A program made the translations under genes and the position numbers. A stretch of DNA of 64,000 nt from Anaerolineales bacterium (GTDB lineage: Bacteria; Chloroflexota; Anaerolineae; Anaerolineales; Villigracilaceae): assembly GCA_030834895.1 (NCBI GenBank), contig JAUQXA010000064.1:242204-306203 (forward strand), written 5' to 3'. The notes beneath the pieces were generated by a model. It had not been told where the DNA came from. It saw only the letters and a program-made list of their open reading frames with translations, and made no database searches. This document shows positions 42,255-49,559 of this stretch, one piece after another; position 1 is the stretch's first letter; the number at the start of each line of letters is the position of its first letter.

Positions 42255-45200
42255 ATGACTGCCAGAACCATGCAGCAAAACATGCAATTAAGTTTTCATA
42301 GGTATCAACTGCTTATCAGCCAGTCTCTGCAATGGCTGGTATTTCTATATCAGATTGCCGCAGTTGTCCTTTTCATTGTCGGGTTGTATTTGGGAATATC
42401 CCGTTGGCTTCCACAACCATTCCTGGGAGCGCTTTACGAGCACACTTTGGTCTTTAATGGTACAGGACCGGGGGAATTTACACCCGCCTGGGCCTTGTTT
42501 GAGCAGGTTAAGGTTGGTGATCAACTCATTGCCATTGACGACACGCCGGTTATAAACGCGGATGGAATTCACGCCATATTGAAGGATCGATTCCCTGGCG
42601 AGCAAGTGAAATTGACGGTGAAGCCGATTGATGGGGGAGGGAATCGTGATTTGACCATCACCCTGCATTCCTTTCCGCAATCCAGTCGGACAGTTTATTT
42701 TGTCATTCCCACCATTCTAAGCGCCGTTTTTCTTGGCGTCAGCCTGTGGATTTTTGGCTTGCGCCGCACAGAACCCGCCGGGCGCGCCTTTTCCCTCTTT
42801 ACATCTTCGCTTGCCATTGTCACGGGGACTTATTTCAATCTTGTTACCACACACCAATTTACGGTTGTCTGGACCGCCGCCGCAGCCATTTCCGCCGGGG
42901 CATTGATTAATCTTGCCGTTACTTTTCCGGTTGAAGCGCGCTTTGTCATTAATCATCCATACCTGCGTTGGACCGGAATTGGAATTGGATTGGTTCTTTT
43001 TGCCTTTGCGTTCCCAACATTGTTTAATCTCGAACAGCCGACGGCATACATCCGTAGCTGGCAGTATATTTATGGCTACCTTGCTTTGAGCGTCCTGGTA
43101 TATATTTCGACGAATCTTTACCATGCGATCTATGCCCAATCACCTGTCGTCAAGACACAATCGCGCACCATTCTAATTGGTACAATTTTGGCTTTTATTC
43201 CAGCGGGCATCTGGCTTGCGTTGGGCTTTCTACATCCCACTAATTTTTCACCCTACCTGTTCCTGCCGCTCGCATTTTTCCCTCTGGTGATTGGTTATAC
43301 AATCCTGCGTTTCCGTTTTCTTCGCACCGATGATATTGCACGGCGCGGGCTGATGTATGTTCTGCTGACGGTGCTTGTGGTGCTTCCATATGTGATATTG
43401 GTGACGGGCGCTGGTCTGATCCTTCACGCGAATTTATCCGAAGCAGTCAGCCCATACCTGATTGGCGGTTTCATCCTTTTGCTTGTTCTTCTACTTGAAC
43501 CGATCCGTGCGCGCCTGCAAGGCATGGTGGACACCATGTTCTTTCGTGGCGAGCGCGCGTATGCGGAACAGCTCCAGGATTTTTCGCACCGGCTGGCCGC
43601 TGCGTTGGATCTTCAAACAATTGGATCGATCCTGCGTCAGCAGATTGCCTCCACCCTTGCTCCCAGCAGAGTTCACGTATACACATACGATACGTTGAAC
43701 GACTTTTTTGCTGCCCTGCCTGGTGATGACCGCCGCCCGACAAGCGACATTCGCTTTACGACGACGAGTCCGCTTGCCCGTTATTTTGAATCCGAACATT
43801 TGCCCTTGTATTTGGATAATACGACCGCGCTGCCAGCATCCCTGCAGGCTGAACAGTCACGGCTTGCGCTGCTCGGCGCGCGTTTGTTTATTGCTCTGCC
43901 TGGCAAGCAGCGTGTCAATGGCTGGCTTGCTTTGGGACAGCGCCTTTCCGGCCAACCTTACACTCCACGCGACCTGCAATTCCTTGAAAATATTTGCGAT
44001 CAGGCTTCAATTGCCATTGAACGCCTGCAGACCGTCGCCCACCTTGAACGTCAAATTCAGGAAATGAACGCGCTGACCCGCGTCTCACAGGGTGTGAATG
44101 TTACCCTGACCTTTGACGATGTGCTCGAATTGATTTTTGCTCAAACAGCGCTGATCATCCCCACCTCGCATTTTCACATTACACTTTATAACGAAGCCAG
44201 CGATTATTACTATTATGGTTTCTGCGTAGAGAACAACGAGCGTATACCCGAACGCGAAAACCTGCCTTTTTCCGCAACTACAGGACTCAGCCCCGAGGTG
44301 ATCCGCAAGAGCCGCCAATTGATTACCCAGGATTACATTCGCGAGTGTCAGGCGCGCAGCCTCACGCCTGTTTTGGAAAACGTCTTTGCGTGGATGGGCG
44401 TACCGCTCAACGCTGGTGCGGAATCCATTGGGGCGCTGAGTGTTGGCAGCCGTGATGGCGCCACTGCATACACTCGGGGCCAACTTGGGTTGCTGCAAGC
44501 TATCGCGGACCAAACCGCGGGTGCAATCGTCAAGGCGCGTTTATTGCAGGAGACCCAACAGCGCGCGCGTCAACTCTCCACTTTGAATGAAATCACCCGG
44601 CAGTTGACCTCAACGCTTGAGTTGAATCCCCTCCTTCAAAATATTCTTGAAAATGCTGTCAGTATTTTGAATTGTGAAGCTGGAAGCCTGTTCCTTGTGG
44701 ATGAACAAACCAAGGAACTGGTCTTCAAAGTGACGGTGGGACCTGTCGCCGCCAATCTGGTTGGGCAGCGATTGCCGCCCGGTACGGGAATTGTCGGACG
44801 GGCTGTGCAAACGCGCGTTCCTGTCATTGAAAACGAGGAGCAAAAGTCCGCCTCAAGGCGGTTTAGCGGCGTCGACCAGCAAACCGGTTTCGTGAGCCGC
44901 TCTCTGATGGCGGTTCCCCTGCAGGTCAAGGATCGAGTCACCGGCGTGGTTGAAGTTATTAATCGTCGTGACGGACTTCCCTTTGTAACTGCGGACCAGG
45001 AGCTTCTGACTGCTTTTGCAGGTCAGGCCGCGGTGGCAATCGAAAATACCCGCCTGTTCATGCTCACCGACCAGGAATTGGCCGCCCGCGTTGAAGAACT
45101 TTCGGTCATGCAGAGAATTGACCGCGAGCTGAATGCCAGCCTTGAAATGGATCGCGCCATGCGCATCACCCTTGATTGGGCCTTGCGCCAGTCTGTTGCG

Positions 45201-46283
45201 GAAGCGGGCTTGATCGGAATGTTGGAGGAGGAAAAACTGCGCGTGATGGCTCATCAGGGATTTGATGAGCGCATGGCGAATCTGCCCGACCAGACAATGA
45301 AAGTGGAACTGCCTGCCATGCTCCTCTCGGTGGAAAATGGCCAGCCACAATCGCTGGCAGTCGCCAATTCCAAAGAAAAGCTTCTCGCCAGTGCCCACAC
45401 CCAATTGATCATCCCAATCCGTCGTGAAACAAAGGTTATTGGACTGCTTCATTTGGAGAGCACAAGCGATTCACAGGTGGACATTGACTTCCTGACCCGT
45501 CTTACTGATCATGCGGCCATCGCGATTTCCAACGCGCAACTGTTTGGCGAAGTGCAGCGCGCCAATCTTGCCAAGAGTGAATTTGTTTCATTCGTGGCGC
45601 ATGAACTGAAGAACCCCATGACTTCCATCAAGGGTTATACAGAATTACTCGCAGGCGGTGCGGTGGGGCAGATCAACCAAATGCAGACCAACTTCCTGAA
45701 CACCATCAAATCCAATGTGGAGCGCATGTCCACTTTGGTTTCGGATCTGAATGACAATGCCAAGATCGAGGCAGGACGCCTGCGCCTCGAATACAAGGCA
45801 ACCAGCGCGCCGGAAGTGGTGGATGAAGTTGTCCGTTCAATAAAGCGTCAGATCGAAGAGAAGAAACAAACTCTTGAGCTTATTCTGCCTGACAGAATTT
45901 CTCCCATGTGGGCCGACCGTATCCGTGTGGGACAGGTTCTGACAAACCTGGTAAGTAACGCCTACAAATACACGCCTGAAAGTGGCCTCATTCAAATCGG
46001 CGTGGAGGAAGTCTCCAATCAATGGGATCCCGAAGGGGCTGCCCGTGTCATTCACCTGTGGGTCAAGGACAATGGCATCGGTTTGACTCTGGAGGACCAG
46101 CAGAAGATGTTCCAAAAATTCTTCCGTTCCGAAGACCCCAAGGCCCGTGAAGCGCCCGGAACAGGGTTGGGTTTGAATATTACAAAGGGATTAGTCGAAA
46201 TGCAGGGTGGCAAGATCTGGTTCGAGAGCGAGTATCGTAAAGGAACCACCTTCCACTTTACGGTCCCGGTTGCGGAAGAGTAG
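42255..46283 (+). CDS. Membrane histidine kinase with PDZ-like insert and multiple GAF domains
   Basis: 1342 residues. Residues 20-75 and 155-420 supply about nine transmembrane helices; between the first and second lies a PDZ-like loop (QVKVGDQLIAIDDTPV). About residues 430-1105 hold four tandem GAF-like sensor domains. HisKA has the phospho-acceptor His 1116 in FVAHELKNP, and HATPase_c ends the protein (NLVSNAYKYTP, DNGIGL, GTGLGLNITKGLVE). The PDZ-like loop facing outward could sense envelope proteins; GAFs may sense small molecules or redox. No response regulator gene is adjacent; a FIST protein follows after 9 bp. Confidence 0.88.
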   Translation: MTARTMQQNMQLSFHRYQLLISQSLQWLVFLYQIAAVVLFIVGLYLGISRWLPQPFLGALYEHTLVFNGTGPGEFTPAWALFEQVKVGDQLIAIDDTPVINADGIHAILKDRFPGEQVKLTVKPIDGGGNRDLTITLHSFPQSSRTVYFVIPTILSAVFLGVSLWIFGLRRTEPAGRAFSLFTSSLAIVTGTYFNLVTTHQFTVVWTAAAAISAGALINLAVTFPVEARFVINHPYLRWTGIGIGLVLFAFAFPTLFNLEQPTAYIRSWQYIYGYLALSVLVYISTNLYHAIYAQSPVVKTQSRTILIGTILAFIPAGIWLALGFLHPTNFSPYLFLPLAFFPLVIGYTILRFRFLRTDDIARRGLMYVLLTVLVVLPYVILVTGAGLILHANLSEAVSPYLIGGFILLLVLLLEPIRARLQGMVDTMFFRGERAYAEQLQDFSHRLAAALDLQTIGSILRQQIASTLAPSRVHVYTYDTLNDFFAALPGDDRRPTSDIRFTTTSPLARYFESEHLPLYLDNTTALPASLQAEQSRLALLGARLFIALPGKQRVNGWLALGQRLSGQPYTPRDLQFLENICDQASIAIERLQTVAHLERQIQEMNALTRVSQGVNVTLTFDDVLELIFAQTALIIPTSHFHITLYNEASDYYYYGFCVENNERIPERENLPFSATTGLSPEVIRKSRQLITQDYIRECQARSLTPVLENVFAWMGVPLNAGAESIGALSVGSRDGATAYTRGQLGLLQAIADQTAGAIVKARLLQETQQRARQLSTLNEITRQLTSTLELNPLLQNILENAVSILNCEAGSLFLVDEQTKELVFKVTVGPVAANLVGQRLPPGTGIVGRAVQTRVPVIENEEQKSASRRFSGVDQQTGFVSRSLMAVPLQVKDRVTGVVEVINRRDGLPFVTADQELLTAFAGQAAVAIENTRLFMLTDQELAARVEELSVMQRIDRELNASLEMDRAMRITLDWALRQSVAEAGLIGMLEEEKLRVMAHQGFDERMANLPDQTMKVELPAMLLSVENGQPQSLAVANSKEKLLASAHTQLIIPIRRETKVIGLLHLESTSDSQVDIDFLTRLTDHAAIAISNAQLFGEVQRANLAKSEFVSFVAHELKNPMTSIKGYTELLAGGAVGQINQMQTNFLNTIKSNVERMSTLVSDLNDNAKIEAGRLRLEYKATSAPEVVDEVVRSIKRQIEEKKQTLELILPDRISPMWADRIRVGQVLTNLVSNAYKYTPESGLIQIGVEEVSNQWDPEGAARVIHLWVKDNGIGLTLEDQQKMFQKFFRSEDPKAREAPGTGLGLNITKGLVEMQGGKIWFESEYRKGTTFHFTVPVAEE

Positions 46284-46292
46284 CGAGGCGTT

Positions 46293-47462
46293 ATGACATT
46301 AGTTGCATCCGTGGGGGCAGCGCAGGCACTTGATGGACGCGAAGCCGGTTTGCAGGCCGCGCATCAGGCTTTGAATCGCATAGGCGCGAATACGCCAGGA
46401 CTTGCAGTAGTGATTGCCTCGCATCAATACCAGGCGCGTGAAGTGCTGAATGGTATAACAAGCCTGCTTGGCGACGCTCCCGTGCTTGGTTTCGGTTCTC
46501 CTGCGGGGTTCACACAGGGCGGGGTCCATCCTCATTCTGTGGTTGTTGCTCTGTTGAGCGGTGACTTTCAAGCGGATACACACTGGTTTCCAGGATATGC
46601 CCAATCCGGGCGTGAGACGGCAACGAAAGTGGGACAGCATCTTGCGGCTCGCGAGGAACGTCAGTCACTATTGTTCTTTGCAGATGGATTTAATGGGGAT
46701 GCGGAGCAGTTTTGTAATGTGCTTTCGCCCGGTGCAAGCGTCATGGGCGGACTTTCAAGCGGCGACCTTCATACTGGCAGCACCTATCAAATGGCCGGAA
46801 ACCAGACTGGTACCGGCGGGTTGGCGGCTGCTTTTTTGCGTGGCAACATCAAAATGGGTGTTGGATGTGATCACGGCTGGGATCAGGTGGGGAAGCAGTT
46901 CCGGGTAACGCGCTCTCGAGGTTTCTGGTTGCGCACGTTGGATGGACGCCCTGCATCTGAAACGTATGCAACCCTCTTTGGTTATCCTCCCCGTGATTGG
47001 GCATTCCCTCCTTTGAGCTATCTTGCACGTCTTTATCCGCTTGGGGTGGAGCAAGGCGAGGATTTGGTTGTACGCGCGCCCATCCGGGTGGAGGCTGATG
47101 GAAGTTTCCGCATGAATGCGGCCATTCGTGACGGCATTGACGCATACTTGTTGGTGGGAAGTCGCATTGCCTGCGAGCGCGCGGCGCGAAATGCCGCCCA
47201 ACAGGCCTTGTTGCAACTCGGCAATGCAAGGCCGATATTTGCACTTGTTCTTGTGGACATCGCCTGGCAGCTCCTGTTAAAGGCGCAGCATGTAGTGGAG
47301 ATTGCCGCCGTGCAGGAAATTTTAGGGACAAAGGTTCCCATTGCGGGCGGATATACCCTCGGACAGGTGGTCCCCGACCAGGATGGTCCGCCGAAGTTTT
47401 TGAACCAGCATATTGCGGTCATCGTATTTGGGGAGGAGACCGCGGAATCGTCTCAAGTGTAG
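46293..47462 (+). CDS. FIST-domain signal-input protein
   Basis: 389 residues, 9 bp after the histidine kinase and so co-transcribed. The FIST_N region (about residues 40-225: VLGFGSPAGFTQGGVHPHSVVVAL, VMGGLSSGDL) is followed by a FIST_C region (ARLYPLGVEQGEDLVVRAPI, IAGGYTLGQVVP). FIST proteins bind small ligands, possibly amino acids, and usually feed two-component or cyclic-di-GMP systems. Pairing with the kinase suggests it is a cytosolic sensor partner. Confidence 0.85.
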   Translation: MTLVASVGAAQALDGREAGLQAAHQALNRIGANTPGLAVVIASHQYQAREVLNGITSLLGDAPVLGFGSPAGFTQGGVHPHSVVVALLSGDFQADTHWFPGYAQSGRETATKVGQHLAAREERQSLLFFADGFNGDAEQFCNVLSPGASVMGGLSSGDLHTGSTYQMAGNQTGTGGLAAAFLRGNIKMGVGCDHGWDQVGKQFRVTRSRGFWLRTLDGRPASETYATLFGYPPRDWAFPPLSYLARLYPLGVEQGEDLVVRAPIRVEADGSFRMNAAIRDGIDAYLLVGSRIACERAARNAAQQALLQLGNARPIFALVLVDIAWQLLLKAQHVVEIAAVQEILGTKVPIAGGYTLGQVVPDQDGPPKFLNQHIAVIVFGEETAESSQV

Positions 47463-47505
47463 AAAACGCGAAGCCCGACTCAACCGAGCCGGGCTTCGCG
47501 TTTTC
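47462..47505. terminator. Bidirectional terminator between FIST and trpB2
   Basis: Perfect 16-bp stem GAAAACGCGAAGCCCG / CGGGCTTCGCGTTTTC with a 12-nt loop between convergent genes. A/T tails on both sides allow termination in both directions. Confidence 0.88.
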
Positions 47506-47517
47506 GTCTTGGGTGGA

Positions 47518-48891
47518 TCAGGCAGGCAGAGTTACTTTTGGAAGTTTGCTCATCGACTCCCGAATGGCTTCAGCGGGGTATTCATAGTCTTCCAATTTTC
47601 CGCTGAGATATGTTTCGTAAGCCGCCATGTCGAAATGTCCGTGTCCCGAAAGGTTGAACAGGATCACACGTTTCTCGTCCCTGGCTTTTGCATCCAGAGC
47701 CTCATCAATGGCTGCGCGTATGGCATGGGCGGATTCGGGTGCCGGGACTATGCCCTCGGCTTTTGCAAACATCACTGCGGCTTCAAAAGTGCCTTTTTGC
47801 TTGACTGCCACCGCGTCAATATATCCCGCATCGTGCAAGGCGCTAAGGCTGGGAGCCATGCCGTGATAACGCAGCCCACCCGCATGAATGCCGGGCGGCA
47901 TGAAGTCGTGTCCTAGGGTGTGCATCTTGACGATTGGCGCCATCTTTGCGGTGTCGCCGTAATCGAAGGCGTAGATGCCCTTGGTGAGCGAGGGGGTGGC
48001 GGTTGGTTCCACACCAACGAGGCGGGTGCGTTTGCCATTGTTCAGGTTTTCGCGCAGGAAGGGATAGGCAATGCCTGCAAAGTTCGAGCCGCCGCCCACA
48101 CAGCCGATGACCACATCGGGATACTCATTCGCCAAGTCCATCTGTTTCAAGGCTTCCTCGCCTATCACGGTCTGATGCAGCAATACATGATTCAACACCG
48201 AGCCCAGGCTGTATTTCTTTGTGCCGTTCGAGGTCGCGGCAACCTCCACCGCTTCTGAAATGGCGATGCCCAGCGAACCGTTGCTGTTTGGCGTTTCGGC
48301 AAGTACGGAACGCCCGTAATTCGTCAGGTCGGTGGGACTGGCGTACACCTTTGCGCCATAGGTCTCCATTAAATTGCGGCGGTATGGTTTTTGCTGGTAG
48401 GATATCTTCACCATGTATACTTCAAGGTCAAGCCCGAAGACGTTGCAGGCAAAAGCTAGCGACGATCCCCACTGCCCCGCGCCGGTTTCCGTGGTCAGTG
48501 CCTTTGTGCCGGCGGCTTTGTTATAGTAGGCCTGTGCAATGGCGGTGTTGGGTTTGTGACTGCCTGCGGGTGAAACGCCCTCGTTCTTGTAATAGATATG
48601 TGCGGGCGTGCCGAGCGCCTTTTCCAGTCTGCGGGCGCGCAATAGGGGAGTGGGACGATAGAGCTTGTAAATTTCGCGCACTTCTTCCGGTATCTCGATG
48701 TATCTTTCCGAGCTGATTTCCTGCATGATCAGTTCCATCGGGAAGAGGACGGATAAAAAGTCGGGGGTGACAGGCTCCATCGTACCGGGATGCAGCACCG
48801 GGGTCGGCGACACGGGGCTGTCGGCGTAGATGTTGTACCAGAATTTCGGCAGGTTGGTCTCGTTCAAAAGAAAGCGGGTTTGGTCAGTCAT
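47518..48891 (-). CDS. trpB: Tryptophan synthase beta-like protein, TrpB2 type
   Basis: 457 residues from ATG 48891 after GGAGG. PLP-binding Lys lies in PAGSHKPNTAIAQAYYN; the phosphate loop is VIGCVGGGSNFAGIA; the long N-terminal extension and HPGTMEPVTPD region match TrpB2 rather than the alpha-subunit-dependent TrpB1. TrpB2 condenses indole and serine to tryptophan. No trpA is nearby, as usual for TrpB2. A tryptophan T-box lies upstream, supporting the assignment. Confidence 0.9.
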   Translation of the reverse strand: MTDQTRFLLNETNLPKFWYNIYADSPVSPTPVLHPGTMEPVTPDFLSVLFPMELIMQEISSERYIEIPEEVREIYKLYRPTPLLRARRLEKALGTPAHIYYKNEGVSPAGSHKPNTAIAQAYYNKAAGTKALTTETGAGQWGSSLAFACNVFGLDLEVYMVKISYQQKPYRRNLMETYGAKVYASPTDLTNYGRSVLAETPNSNGSLGIAISEAVEVAATSNGTKKYSLGSVLNHVLLHQTVIGEEALKQMDLANEYPDVVIGCVGGGSNFAGIAYPFLRENLNNGKRTRLVGVEPTATPSLTKGIYAFDYGDTAKMAPIVKMHTLGHDFMPPGIHAGGLRYHGMAPSLSALHDAGYIDAVAVKQKGTFEAAVMFAKAEGIVPAPESAHAIRAAIDEALDAKARDEKRVILFNLSGHGHFDMAAYETYLSGKLEDYEYPAEAIRESMSKLPKVTLPA

Positions 48892-48907
48892 GGGATTCCT
48901 CCAATAA

Positions 48908-49063
48908 TTATGGGATGAAGCGCGGTGAGTCGCTTTGTTCTGCATTGTTGTTTTGTTCTTCGATCACCTGCGCGGCGGGCAGGGAATCGTCGGTTAGTGT
49001 TTCAACGGCGCGTTCCTGCAGAAGGTTGATTTCCTGTGATTCGGGTTGAGACATTGTGTTCAT
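48908..49063 (-). CDS. 51-codon ORF between the T-box and trpB2
   Basis: From ATG 49063 (preceded by AAGGAG, spacing about 6) to TAA 48908, 51 acidic, Gln/Glu/Asn-rich residues: MNTMSQPESQEINLLQERAV at the start and SDSPRFIP at the end. It contains no Trp, Cys or transmembrane helix. It lies after the T-box terminator and 16 bp before trpB2, so it is translated from the T-box-controlled mRNA if real. Not a classic attenuator leader, since there are no Trp codons. Function unknown; a coupling ORF, small binding partner or peptide precursor are options. Confidence 0.6.
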   Translation of the reverse strand: MNTMSQPESQEINLLQERAVETLTDDSLPAAQVIEEQNNNAEQSDSPRFIP

Positions 49064-49082
49064 ACTTTCTCCTTTGGTTGAT

Positions 49083-49439
49083 TAAAAAAATATGGCGTTC
49101 GTCCCAATTGGGACGAACGCCGTTGCGTCCGTGGTGCCACCCAACTTAGGCTGGCTCATGGCTTAAGAAAAAATCCCGTTGTGATGCAACGGGAAGCCAG
49201 CCTCACTCTTTAGTTAGCGGGTCAGACAGTCGATGGCTGTACTTCCGAGTAACTCTGCGGGATAACGGGTACAGTTCCCGTCATGGGCTACTCAGCGATC
49301 CAATTATTGAACCCTTTTGCCCTTGCGGCTCTGAGAACCATTCAGTTTTGTCGTCTCGGGCAGGTCTTTCACCAGGTTCCGCCTGCTCTCTGGATCGTCG
49401 TACAAAACGTACTTTTTCTCGTCACAGCCTTTGTTATTC
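49083..49439 (-). promoter_or_regulatory. T-box leader (tryptophan-type) upstream of trpB2
   Basis: Read leftward, GGGTGGCACCACGG (reverse of 49129-49142) is the conserved T-box sequence with a UGGC bulge, which pairs with the GCCA end of tRNA-Trp (G73). It is followed by a perfect 28-nt terminator stem (49094-49121) and a U-run (49083-49090). The stem I region ends with CTGAATGGTTCTC, placing a UGG codon (reverse of 49338-49340) as the specifier. Uncharged tRNA-Trp should stabilise the antiterminator and switch on the small ORF and trpB2. Confidence 0.88.
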
Positions 49440-49445
49440 TCGCCG

Positions 49446-49473
49446 ATTATATCCGAAACGGAAAAAATGTCAA
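49446..49473 (-). promoter_or_regulatory. Promoter of the T-box-trpB2 transcript
   Basis: Leftward TTGACA (reverse of 49468-49473), 16-bp spacer, TATAAT (reverse of 49446-49451): consensus sigma70-type elements, placing the start near 49439, at the head of the T-box leader. Confidence 0.8.
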
Positions 49474-49559
49474 TAACCGAAAATTTGACTTTGCAAATCG
49501 GTTAATTCCGATTTCCCCGATTTACTGTATACTTTCATTGAGAATAAATGAGGCAGGGC

